Below are positions 15,041-21,879 of a DNA stretch of 29,732 nt, one piece after another. Each line of letters begins with the position of its first letter. The stretch's first letter is position 1. The position numbers were made by a program, and so were the translations under genes. The notes under the pieces were generated by a model, which was given only the letters and a program-made list of their open reading frames with translations, did not search any database and was not told the DNA's origin. Origin of the DNA: WJLG01 sp964602485 (lineage in GTDB: Bacteria; Patescibacteriota; Patescibacteriia; Patescibacteriales; WJLG01). The stretch spans positions 1 through 29,732 of the forward strand of contig CAZRQU010000013.1 of NCBI GenBank assembly GCA_964602485.1, in the 5' to 3' direction.

Positions 15041-16159
15041 TCAGATATTGATGGTATTTCTGGTTGCTTCCAAGAACTGCTGGACAGTGTGGGCTTCTAC
15101 CGATTTCAAGATCGACCAAATGTAGTTATAGTCTATCTTGCCGGAATTGATGAGCTGGCCTTCTTCAGGAGAAGAGAAGACTATCTCGCCCAGAACTTCC
15201 AGACCACCCACGATGCCTGTGCGCCCGGGAGCTTTGGAAAAAAGGATATCCCGAGGCACAAGGTAGAGGTCCATAATGGCTTCGCCGTTCTTGTCTTCCC
15301 GATAACTGCAAATGATATTGGCAGAGAGGTTCTGCCAATTTTCACAGCTTTCGGTCCATTGTTGGATGCAATTCGAAACGCCTTCGGCTATTTCTTCTTT
15401 CTTCCCGCGGAAGAAGATGGTGGTTATCGGGTATTCGGAAAGATGGAATGGCGGTGCCTGTCTTTCGTGAAGTTGGCGGTTGGCCTCTTCCTCCATGGGG
15501 TAGGGATCTTGCCCTATGGGCCGTTTGAAAGCATGAAAATGCAAGTGTTCTTCTATGGTCGCTCCGGCCTTGGGTCCATTGTAGAAGAATATGAATCCCG
15601 GAGAGCGGGAGGCCAGTTCCAGAAGATCGGAAACAACCCTTTCGATCTTCTTGCCGGAACCCTTTTCGTCCATCCATTGCTGAGGCTCATGTTTGCCTGA
15701 AGTAATGGTCATGTGGCATTCCATGAGCGGAAAAGGATTGCAAAGCGCGATATATTCCCGACCATTGATATCGATCCGGTAGCCTATCTCCAGGCCCTTC
15801 TGCTGCCAGAATATGTTTTCCAGACAGAGAAAACAGCCACCGTTGACAGACTTTGAACCGATCGGTACATTCTTGCGGCCGAAGCCCTTGGAGCGATCGG
15901 CCCTTTCCGAATTGTATTGGATCAGAAAACGTCTTTCACCACCTGATAGGCGCGGCACCCAGAAACGTTGAGCTTTCTTGATGATATCGCCCTGGACGAA
16001 TCCGGCCTGATTCTGTTGAATGAACAGAAGTTCGAGTTTTTTGGATAGGCTCAGGCCTTTGTCCAGTTGCGATTGGAGGCGATTCATCTTTTTCCTCCAA
16101 TCTTTTTCCATCTCTTCAATGAACGACCGGGCAGTCGGCATCTTTCGAGCGTTCGACAT
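15041..16159 (-). CDS. GalT/HIT-superfamily protein resembling DUF4922 (possible nucleotidyltransferase/phosphorylase)
   Basis: 372 residues. A zinc-type pair GGCFLC (Cys109/Cys112), 'CNPFPLMECHMTITSGKHEP' (140-159) and 'FYNGPKAGATIEEHLHFHAF' (192-211) are seen. The last contains a full H-x-H-x-H triad (His205, 207, 209); the middle His is the expected nucleophile. The order N-P-F-P ... H-M-T-I ... N-G-P-x-A-G-A ... H-L-H-F resembles the DUF4922 and GDP-hexose phosphorylase/Apa-type branch of the GalT/HIT fold. It may transfer or release a nucleotide from a sugar or dinucleoside. The start is set by AAGGAGG 7 bases before ATG 16159; an ATG 36 bases upstream lacks an SD. Own promoter (TTGACC-17-TATAAA) and terminator. 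Confidence 0.75.
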   Translation of the reverse strand: MSNARKMPTARSFIEEMEKDWRKKMNRLQSQLDKGLSLSKKLELLFIQQNQAGFVQGDIIKKAQRFWVPRLSGGERRFLIQYNSERADRSKGFGRKNVPIGSKSVNGGCFLCLENIFWQQKGLEIGYRIDINGREYIALCNPFPLMECHMTITSGKHEPQQWMDEKGSGKKIERVVSDLLELASRSPGFIFFYNGPKAGATIEEHLHFHAFKRPIGQDPYPMEEEANRQLHERQAPPFHLSEYPITTIFFRGKKEEIAEGVSNCIQQWTESCENWQNLSANIICSYREDKNGEAIMDLYLVPRDILFSKAPGRTGIVGGLEVLGEIVFSSPEEGQLINSGKIDYNYIWSILKSVEAHTVQQFLEATRNTINI

Positions 16160-16217
16160 AAGGATCCTCCTTTTGGTTTTTTTGAAAGTTCGCATTTGCC
16201 TTTTGGCAAATCATTTA

Positions 16218-16246
16218 TTTATAGCACTAAAAAGATCTTCGGTCAA
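16218..16246 (-). promoter_or_regulatory. Promoter of the GalT/HIT-like gene
   Basis: On the minus strand: TTGACC (16246-16241), a 17-base spacer and TATAAA (16223-16218), preceded by TGC (extended -10). Confidence 0.75.
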
Positions 16247-16308
16247 CTTTGTCGGTCGATCATCCACTTTTTCCATAAAGAATAAAAAGAATTGTTGGAA
16301 GATGAGTC

Positions 16309-16352
16309 TAAAAAATAAAATAACCCGCGAAACATTAAAATGCCTCGCGGGT
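16309..16352 (-). terminator. Terminator of the small secreted-protein gene
   Basis: On the minus strand: ACCCGCGA (16352-16345), a 14-base loop, TCGCGGGT (16330-16323) and then TATTTTATTTTTT. It lies 27 bases after the stop codon at 16379. Confidence 0.85.
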
Positions 16353-16378
16353 CTCTGATAGAAGATCTAACGCGTCGC

Positions 16379-17008
16379 TTAGTTGAGGGCTAGATCAAGG
16401 ATCGACCTTTTGTAGATGTACTCTACGTTTATTATCATCCATTTGCCGTCTATCTTCTCAAGGCTTAATCTGATATTTATTTCAGAACAGCACTTGACCT
16501 CATAGATCGGGAATTCAAATCGGGAGTTCAGCTCGTGGATCGATCTGAGAAAAGAGGAATATTCCGGTTTGACCACATGGTAGCTAGCGTAAATATATTT
16601 CAGGTCATTGACCGCGAAATCTTCCAAGGAATTCCACATTTCTGTTCTTAAAGCGTGCAAGCTTACAAGCGCTTTGTTGCCCTGGATGTGAATGGCCGTA
16701 TCTAGCACTTCATTCGGAGATTGCGGCAGCATACTCATACCTGAGCCTGAAAACCAGGAATATTGAGCAAGGAGATTCTCGTGGTCGCTAAGTGCCTTTC
16801 CTGTTAAGACCTTTTCATAGAAATGATAGATAATGGCTTTTATCAGGAAGTCCTTTTCAACAATATCACCCTTGGGAGACTTGACCACTTCTTGCAGCAA
16901 TGGCGGTAGGTGATGGCTCAATGAATAATAATTTTCCACCGCTTCCATTGGGCCTGATCGAGCCATGGTCAGTGAAAACATGGCAAGCACCAAGATCGCG
17001 ATTTTCAT
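16379..17008 (-). CDS. Small secreted protein of unknown function
   Basis: 209 residues with a signal peptide (about 1-16, 'MKIAILVLAMFSLTMARS'). The rest is a mixed alpha/beta domain ending in 'CCSEINIRLSLEKIDGKWMIINVEYIYK'. That ending, with 'DGKWMI', and the length recall NTF2/SnoaL-like folds, but this is only a hint. It has two adjacent Cys and no membrane anchor. AAAGGAGG precedes the ATG by 4 bases. The leader shares a 14-base sequence (GAACTTTCAAAAAA) with the next gene downstream (16159), and each gene has its own promoter and terminator. Confidence 0.75.
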   Translation of the reverse strand: MKIAILVLAMFSLTMARSGPMEAVENYYSLSHHLPPLLQEVVKSPKGDIVEKDFLIKAIIYHFYEKVLTGKALSDHENLLAQYSWFSGSGMSMLPQSPNEVLDTAIHIQGNKALVSLHALRTEMWNSLEDFAVNDLKYIYASYHVVKPEYSSFLRSIHELNSRFEFPIYEVKCCSEINIRLSLEKIDGKWMIINVEYIYKRSILDLALN

Positions 17009-17042
17009 CTTTCCTCCTTTTTTGAAAGTTCAAGTTTTTGAT

Positions 17043-17071
17043 ATTATTAAATATTTTTTATTTTTTGTCAA
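17043..17071 (-). promoter_or_regulatory. Promoter of the small secreted-protein gene
   Basis: On the minus strand: perfect TTGACA (17071-17066), a 17-base spacer and AATAAT (17048-17043). It stands back to back with the DUF2207 promoter; only 7 bases separate the two -35 boxes. Confidence 0.7.
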
Positions 17072-17078
17072 ATTAATT

Positions 17079-17107
17079 TTGTCCAAAGGCGGATAAGAAT
17101 GTATAAT
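17079..17107 (+). promoter_or_regulatory. Promoter of the DUF2207 gene
   Basis: TTGTCC (17079-17084), a 17-base spacer and TATAAT (17102-17107). The -10 overlaps an in-frame ATG at 17106, so translation must start at the later ATG (17133). Confidence 0.6.
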
Positions 17108-17132
17108 GATAAATATAATCATTACAAAAAAT

Positions 17133-18848
17133 ATGAAAAGGATATTGTTCTCTAGTTTTTTCTTTTTACTCCTTGCTTTGCCGGTTTCTGCCGGCAGAGA
17201 GAATGTGCATGAGTGGTACATTCAGGATCTTAAAGCCGAATTCGAATTAAGGGATGATTCATCGCTTTTGGTAACCGAAAGGATCACAGCTGATTGCGGA
17301 GATTTGCCGGGCAAGCACGGAATTTTTCGGATATTACCCAAAAACGCCAAAACGCCCGAGGGTAAGATATATTATCCGATAAAGCTTCTATCCATAACTG
17401 ACTTTGACGGCCATCCTTATGAATATGACGTTAAAGAAGGTTTTAATACCTTAACTTGGAAGATAGGCGATCCTAACAAAGAAGTAAAAGGCGCCAACCA
17501 ATATAAAATAGAATATTTGGTCAAGAATGCGGTTCGCGAACATGACAACTTTGATGAGTTCTATTGGAATATATCCGGGCATTATTGGGATATGGATATT
17601 GATGATTATGAGGCCAAAATAGTTTTTCCGCCAGGGGTTAGTCGAGACAATACAGATATCTATCATTACATGGGCAGACCGGGATCAAAAGATCCGGGAT
17701 TGGCCAAGCATCAATGGATAAACGATAATACGCTTAAGGTTTTTACCGCTTCTCCTTTACGAAAAGGAGAGGGTGTGACCTTGTCAGCCAGTTTCCCCTC
17801 GGGAATAGTGGATATTTATGAGCCGACAGTGATCGATCTTTGGAGGAATGATTATTTGTGGCTATTGGTGCCATTGGTTTCTTTCATTATGAGTTATTTG
17901 ATCTGGAAAGCCTATGGAGACGATCCAGATATGAAGAAAACGATCATTGCCCATTATGAGCCTCCGAACGGTTTGGGTCCCTTGGAAATGGGTATGTTGG
18001 AAAAGGAAGGTGGTCTTAGAAGTAAATTTATTACGGCCGCTATCATAAAAATGGCCGTGGATGGACTTTTGACCATAAAGGAAAAAAAGAAAAAAGGGGT
18101 TTCCTTCTTTAGTAAGGATGATCATATTTTGCAGAAGGTGAAGAATGCCGACACTAGCCAGTTAACGCGAGCAGAGAAGAAGATATATGATGCTCTCTTC
18201 AAGGATCGTTCCCAGGTTAGTTTGTTCAAGTTAAAGAAAGATTTTCATAGTGCTGTGCCGGAGATAAAAAAAGAAGCCAGGAATTTTTTGATCGATAATG
18301 GGTATATGGAAAAGGCAGGACTTATGATAAAGATATATATGATCGTGCTGGCCGTTATTTTTTTCTTTGTCGGGATATTCGGTATCGGACCCGGACAAAG
18401 TTTCTTTTTGCCCATATCTTTCCTTTGTTCAGGAGTGATAGTTATTATGTTCGCTTTGTTCATGACAAAAAAGACCATCAAGGGCATAAATGTGGTTTGG
18501 AAGACAAAAGGATTTAGAACCTACATGGCCACGGCCGAGAAATATAGGGCGCAATTCTATGAAGAGGAAAATATGTTCGAAAAAATATTGCCCTATGCGG
18601 TAGCTTTTGGTATGACCAAGATCTGGATAAAGAAGATGAAAAAGATATATGATGATGATTATTTCCGAACTCATGTTCCAAGTTGGTATATTGGTTCATC
18701 TTTGGATGGGTTTGATGTTAATTCTTTTGCTTCTTCAATGAATAGTATAGCTAGCAGTATTTCACAAAGCGCTTCCAGCTCGACCGGAGCCGGAGGGTCC
18801 GGTTTTTCCGGCGGCGGAGGCGGCGGAGGCGGCGGAGGTGGATGGTAG
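17133..18848 (+). CDS. DUF2207 family membrane protein
   Basis: 571 residues. A signal peptide (about 1-21, 'ILFSSFFFLLLALPVSAG') precedes an extracytoplasmic DUF2207 domain with 'YIQDLKAEFELRDDSSLLVTE' and 'KHGIFRILP'. Three membrane helices follow, near 238-256, 400-418 and 425-445, around a cytoplasmic winged-helix-like segment ('LEMGMLEKEGGL ... ITAAIIKMAVDGLLTI', 'LTRAEKKIYDALF'). The C-terminus is a poly-Gly tail ending in Trp, usual for this family. The function of the family is unknown. The start is ATG 17133 because the upstream ATG 17106 lies in the -10 box. No SD. Confidence 0.9.
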   Translation: MKRILFSSFFFLLLALPVSAGRENVHEWYIQDLKAEFELRDDSSLLVTERITADCGDLPGKHGIFRILPKNAKTPEGKIYYPIKLLSITDFDGHPYEYDVKEGFNTLTWKIGDPNKEVKGANQYKIEYLVKNAVREHDNFDEFYWNISGHYWDMDIDDYEAKIVFPPGVSRDNTDIYHYMGRPGSKDPGLAKHQWINDNTLKVFTASPLRKGEGVTLSASFPSGIVDIYEPTVIDLWRNDYLWLLVPLVSFIMSYLIWKAYGDDPDMKKTIIAHYEPPNGLGPLEMGMLEKEGGLRSKFITAAIIKMAVDGLLTIKEKKKKGVSFFSKDDHILQKVKNADTSQLTRAEKKIYDALFKDRSQVSLFKLKKDFHSAVPEIKKEARNFLIDNGYMEKAGLMIKIYMIVLAVIFFFVGIFGIGPGQSFFLPISFLCSGVIVIMFALFMTKKTIKGINVVWKTKGFRTYMATAEKYRAQFYEEENMFEKILPYAVAFGMTKIWIKKMKKIYDDDYFRTHVPSWYIGSSLDGFDVNSFASSMNSIASSISQSASSSTGAGGSGFSGGGGGGGGGGGW

Positions 18849-18917
18849 ATTCAGTATAGAGTATTCAGTATAGAGTATTCAGTATAGAGTATTCAGTATA
18901 GAGTATTCAGTATAGAG
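18849..18917 (+). repeat. 14-bp tandem repeat, five copies, running into gap 3
   Basis: ATTCAGTATAGAGT repeated exactly from base 18849, immediately after the DUF2207 stop; the fifth copy is cut after 13 bases by the N run. All visible copies are identical, so the array probably continues and is the reason for the gap. Confidence 0.97.
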
Positions 18918-19017
18918 NNNNNNNNNNNNNNNNNNNNNNNNNNNNNNNNNNNNNNNNNNNNNNNNNNNNNNNNNNNNNNNNNNNNNNNNNNNNNNNNNNN
19001 NNNNNNNNNNNNNNNNN
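18918..19017. other. Assembly gap 3 (100 N)
   Basis: 100 N between a perfect 14-bp tandem array and a REP-like palindrome. The gap is probably intergenic repeat DNA of unknown length. Confidence 0.98.
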
Positions 19018-19130
19018 CTCCCCTTACCAAGGGGAGGCTAGGAGGGGTTAATGGAATTGGTAATTTGCACTCTGTAATTTGCACTTTGCTATTTGTAATT
19101 TGCACTTTGCATTTTGATATTTGCAGTTTG
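19018..19130. repeat. REP-like palindrome and degenerate AT-rich repeats
   Basis: CTCCCTTACCAAGGGGAG (19018-19035) is a hairpin, followed by GGCTAGGAGGGGTTA. Then come degenerate copies of TAATTTGCACTTTGC (19061-19074, 19075-19089, 19096-19110, and a diverged one to 19130). No gene lies in 18849-19223; a minus-strand ORF here is only translated repeat. Confidence 0.8.
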
Positions 19131-19185
19131 TTACCCGTTTGGGATCTTATCAATTAGACATTTTTATTTTAAAATTAGCCAGTGC

Positions 19186-19214
19186 TTGCAGTTTTTAAGA
19201 TATATGTGTAAGAT
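19186..19214 (+). promoter_or_regulatory. Promoter of rlmH
   Basis: TTGCAG (19186-19191), a 17-base spacer and TAAGAT (19209-19214). The -10 ends 9 bases before the ATG, so the transcript would begin almost at the start codon (leaderless or nearly so). Confidence 0.5.
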
Positions 19215-19223
19215 ATCTATGAT

Positions 19224-19685
19224 ATGTTAGATATAACCATAGTTGCCGTAGGCAAGATAAAAGAGAGTCATTGGCGAGAAGCCATGGCTGAATATGAAAA
19301 ACGTTTGAAACCTTATGCTAAGATAGCTTTTGAGGAGGTTTCTCCTGAACCTATTTGCGTAGGCGATAAAGAGAAGACCAAGAAGGTTGAAGGCGAGAAA
19401 GTCGCACGTTTTTTGGCTAAGTATCCCAAGAATGAAGTTTTTCTTTTAACTGAAAAAGGAAAGTCTTTGGATTCGGAAGGGTTTGCCGGTCTTTTGCAAG
19501 AAAAGAATGAGCAAGCTGTTTTTGTTCTTGGCGGCAGTTTGGGGTTTTCCAAGGAACTTATGAAAAAATATTCGCAGATATCATTGTCAGATCTTACATT
19601 TCCTCATGAGTTGGCCAGAGTCGTTCTAATGGAACAGTTGTATAGAGCGGCCACTATAATGAATGGCAAGGAGTACCATCATTGA
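19224..19685 (+). CDS. rlmH: 23S rRNA (pseudouridine-1915-N3)-methyltransferase
   Basis: 153 residues, the normal size for RlmH, a small SPOUT methyltransferase that uses S-adenosylmethionine to methylate pseudouridine 1915 in helix 69 of 23S rRNA. The opening 'MLDITIVAVGKIKESHW', the SAM-site loop GGSLGF (103-108), 'LTFPHELARVVLMEQLYRA' (124-142) and the C-terminal YHH are all diagnostic. The protein would form the usual knotted dimer. No SD; the -10 is 9 bases upstream. The next gene starts 30 bases later with a strong SD. Confidence 0.97.
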   Translation: MLDITIVAVGKIKESHWREAMAEYEKRLKPYAKIAFEEVSPEPICVGDKEKTKKVEGEKVARFLAKYPKNEVFLLTEKGKSLDSEGFAGLLQEKNEQAVFVLGGSLGFSKELMKKYSQISLSDLTFPHELARVVLMEQLYRAATIMNGKEYHH

Positions 19686-19715
19686 TATATTGATCATTTA
19701 AAAAAGGAGGACCAG

Positions 19716-20069
19716 ATGATAAACGGTGTATTCCTGAAAAGATTGATCGGCAGGACCATTGAGATAATTTCCGAGTCTTTCGGGAACGGGGAAAATGACA
19801 TTAAGACAGAAGCCGTTTCAAGTTTTACCCGGATAATCGGCTGTCGGGAATCCGTGGATGTTCGTGAATTCTTGTTCATAGTGGAATTCTCAATATCTCG
19901 AGCTTATAATCTTAACGGCAAAAAAGGATCCTCGGACGATGTTAGGAAACAGATCCTGGAAAAGATATTTTCCAGAGTGGATGAGAACACAAGGGATCAT
20001 ATGAAAGCCGAGTTGGGAAGTGAACAGTATAAGCAATATCGTCAAGAACAGATCCCGAAGATGTTTTGA
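19716..20069 (+). CDS. Small protein of unknown function
   Basis: 117 residues, charged, without signal peptide or membrane helix. The middle 'IIGCRESVDVREFLFIVEFSISRAY' and the helical end 'VDENTRDHMKAELGSEQYKQYRQEQ' fit a compact alpha/beta or helical protein; no family recognised. It has a very strong SD (AAGGAGG 19704-19710) and its own terminator, but no clear promoter in the 30 bases after rlmH; a TATAAT at 19655 inside rlmH could serve. It is one of the SD-led orphan genes of this window. Confidence 0.7.
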   Translation: MINGVFLKRLIGRTIEIISESFGNGENDIKTEAVSSFTRIIGCRESVDVREFLFIVEFSISRAYNLNGKKGSSDDVRKQILEKIFSRVDENTRDHMKAELGSEQYKQYRQEQIPKMF

Positions 20070-20089
20070 TGTCCGATCTTTGCTCTTTT

Positions 20090-20130
20090 GCCCCTTGTCT
20101 TTTTTATGAAGATGCGGGGCTTTTGTTTTA
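20090..20130 (+). terminator. Terminator of the 19716 gene
   Basis: GCCCC (20090-20094) pairs with GGGGC (20116-20120). After one mismatch, six more pairs (two G-U) extend the stem to a 7-base loop. TTTTGTTTT follows. Confidence 0.82.
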
Positions 20131-20162
20131 ACTGTTTTTATATTGTTTGTTTTTTCGAAGCC

Positions 20163-20191
20163 TTGGCTAAATATTTATTCTATGTTATAAA
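20163..20191 (+). promoter_or_regulatory. Promoter of the ROK kinase gene
   Basis: TTGGCT (20163-20168), a 17-base spacer and TATAAA (20186-20191), preceded by TGT (extended -10). It gives a leader of about 140 bases. Confidence 0.68.
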
Positions 20192-20210
20192 AAATGGGAG
20201 TATTCGTTCT

Positions 20211-20280
20211 TTTTATCAAAGGTTGCCAAAATGGGTCCAGGCATATCCATTCTTTTGGCCTAGGATCTTTGATGATAAAA
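20211..20280 (+). ncRNA. Structured 5' leader of the ROK kinase mRNA
   Basis: TTTTATCAAAG (20211-20221) pairs with CTTTGAT-(GAT bulge)-AAAA (20267-20280). Inside, GCCAAAA (20225-20231) pairs with TTTTGGC (20253-20259), then TGG/CCA across a 3-base bulge, with a loop rich in conserved-looking bases (GTCCAGGCATAT). It is 58 bases from the start codon and lies between a promoter and a strong SD (GAGGAGG). It could be a cis-regulatory RNA; it matches no riboswitch class I know. Confidence 0.5.
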
Positions 20281-20337
20281 TACCATCACATAACAACAAA
20301 CACCTTTAAATTTCAAGATTGGGTAGAGGAGGTCTAA

Positions 20338-21339
20338 ATGACTTGTGCGATCGGATTCGATCTGGGAGGAACATTTTTTAAGGTTGGATTGTTCAATGGC
20401 AGCGAGCTGATATCTTTTGATAAGGTGCCGTCTGGAGTGGAGAATGGCCCGGAAACTTTTGTTTCTAGGTTGGCCCAGGCAGGGGAGCACCTTATCCATA
20501 AGTACCAGCTTGATAGGGAGAGTTTGGCGATCGGCTTGGGAACTCCCGGTATTTGGGACCAGAAGAAGAATGTTGTTATCGGGAATTCTCCGAACATTCC
20601 TTGGCTGATCGGCTTGCCTGTGGCTCAAAGAGTGAGGGAGGCTCTCGGAGCCCCTGTGGTAGGTATGAATGACGCCAAGCTTCAAGCCTTGGCAGAAGCC
20701 GTTTACGGAGCCGGTCGGGGACGCAAAGTAATATTGTTCCTGGGCTTGGGCACGGGCGTTGGTGGAGCCGTGGTCATTAATGAAGAGATCTATCTGGGGG
20801 CCAACGGTTTGGCCGGCGAGCTTGGACATATCAGTATGGATCTTCGTGCCGGTCGGGTTTGCCGTTGCGACAATAAAGGTTGCTTAGAAGCCTATATTGG
20901 CACAAAGGGCATTCGTCGGACAGCTCTGGAGGAGACCGGAGCCGTTCTTGACCCTAGTAAAGAATTGCGAGAATTGATCTACCGAGGATCGGCAAGTGAA
21001 GTGGTCAAAGGCGTGTTCCAACTCGCTAAGAAGGGGGAAAAGGCGGCCAAGAACACAGTTGCTCAGATCGGTGCTCAGCTGGGCATGGGTTTGGCCAATT
21101 TGCTTTTGGCCTTTGATCCGGAGGTGGTCGTTATCGGCGGTCAGATATCGCGCGACCTGGACATGCTTACCCCCTATGTTAAGGACTGGCTTTCGCAGAA
21201 TTTGAACCAGAAAAGTCTGGCCGATAGTTTAAATATCGTTCAGGCCGATTTTCCGGCAGACGGTGGCGTTATCGGAGCTGCTCATTATGCTTTGGTAAAA
21301 GCGCCGGTGAGCATTAAAGAAGTTTTGGCCAGAAGATGA
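20338..21339 (+). CDS. ROK-family sugar kinase (probable glucokinase)
   Basis: 333 residues. It would phosphorylate glucose or a related hexose/amino sugar with ATP. The phosphate-1 motif is DLGGT (8-12) and the catalytic Asp112 sits in 'GMNDAKLQALAEA'. The glycine loop is 'LGLGTGVGGAVV', and the ROK signature has ELGH (161-164) with the zinc-site Cys175, Cys177 and Cys182 in 'CRCDNKGCLE'. All catalytic and metal residues are intact. The second phosphate motif 'VVIGGQIS' is near the end. The gene has its own promoter, a 140-base structured leader, a strong SD and a 13-bp terminator. Confidence 0.93.
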   Translation: MTCAIGFDLGGTFFKVGLFNGSELISFDKVPSGVENGPETFVSRLAQAGEHLIHKYQLDRESLAIGLGTPGIWDQKKNVVIGNSPNIPWLIGLPVAQRVREALGAPVVGMNDAKLQALAEAVYGAGRGRKVILFLGLGTGVGGAVVINEEIYLGANGLAGELGHISMDLRAGRVCRCDNKGCLEAYIGTKGIRRTALEETGAVLDPSKELRELIYRGSASEVVKGVFQLAKKGEKAAKNTVAQIGAQLGMGLANLLLAFDPEVVVIGGQISRDLDMLTPYVKDWLSQNLNQKSLADSLNIVQADFPADGGVIGAAHYALVKAPVSIKEVLARR

Positions 21340-21346
21340 TAAATGC

Positions 21347-21383
21347 GCTTCGGCTGTCCTTTTAGGATGGTCGAAGCTTTTTA
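21347..21383 (+). terminator. Terminator of the ROK kinase gene
   Basis: A 13-bp stem GCTTCGGCTGTCC / GGATGGTCGAAGC (21347-21377) including G-U pairs, loop TTTTA, followed by TTTTTAATT. Confidence 0.88.
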
Positions 21384-21396
21384 ATTATCATTAAAT

Positions 21397-21423
21397 AAAA
21401 AAAAGCGCTTCAAGTAGAAGCGC
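21397..21423 (-). terminator. Terminator of the rmlD operon, overlapping the last codons
   Basis: On the minus strand: GCGCTTC (21423-21417), loop TACTT, GAAGCGC (21411-21405), then eight T. The stop codon (21412-21410) and the preceding codons lie inside the hairpin. Confidence 0.9.
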
Positions 21424-21865
21424 AAATAACCTCATTGGTTATGTCCACCAGGTCATTGAACCAGTTGGCCATATGGTAGCTTATCTCTCTGTCGGTACGC
21501 AGATAATGCATAAAGAAGAGAGAGGCGCCGAATTTGGAATAGTAGTCATTGGAAACTCGCCTTCTTTTGATAATTTCCGGAAAGAAAGAACAGATAATGA
21601 AGCATTTTTTCCCTCCGCTCTCTAGTTCCCAAGGATTGTAGCCTTTTTCTTTTTGGCCTTTTAAGAATTCTTCGGCCGCTCTCCACATTTTGGGAAAATG
21701 TTTGGAGAATTCGGAAACGATAGAGGCTATGTATGAACTACAAAGGAAAAGTTCTCCATCGACGGTGTTTACTTGGAACAAGTAATTGTTTATCTCTTGC
21801 TCCAAATATTCTTTAAGGTTTTCAATGATCAAGATCTTTTTTCTGGGCTCTTGGCCGTTTTTCAT
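21410..21865 (-). CDS. Protein of unknown function downstream of rmlD
   Basis: 151 residues with no signal peptide. The sequence is helical and aromatic ('YLFQVNTVDGELFLCSSYIASIVSEF', 'YYSKFGASLFFMHYLRTDREISYHM') and belongs to no family I recognise. A strong SD (AAGGAG) precedes the ATG. It begins 14 bases after the rmlD stop, so it is co-transcribed with rmlD. Its last five codons form half of the terminator stem. Confidence 0.72.
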   Translation of the reverse strand: MKNGQEPRKKILIIENLKEYLEQEINNYLFQVNTVDGELFLCSSYIASIVSEFSKHFPKMWRAAEEFLKGQKEKGYNPWELESGGKKCFIICSFFPEIIKRRRVSNDYYSKFGASLFFMHYLRTDREISYHMANWFNDLVDITNEVICAST

Positions 21866-21879
21866 CTTAATCTCCTTGT

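Noticed and set aside
15089..15700. 203-codon plus-strand ORF opposite the GalT/HIT-like gene
   Set aside because: The minus frame carries the H-x-H-x-H and Cys motifs, an SD, promoter and terminator; the plus frame has none.
17106..17132. Upstream ATG of the DUF2207 gene
   Set aside because: It overlaps the -10 box TATAAT, so it would not be in the mRNA; the signal peptide begins properly at 17133.
18849..18917. Possible CRISPR array
   Set aside because: Units are 14 bp, directly adjacent, without spacers, and no cas genes are present.
18893..19153. Minus-strand ORF of 86 codons across gap 3
   Set aside because: It is translated repeat DNA (SKCKVQITNSKVQITECK pattern) plus 34 unknown codons from the N run; no SD or homology.
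20088..20309. Plus-strand ORF of 73 codons before the ROK kinase
   Set aside because: It overlaps the terminator of the 19716 gene, the ROK promoter and the leader hairpin, and has no SD.
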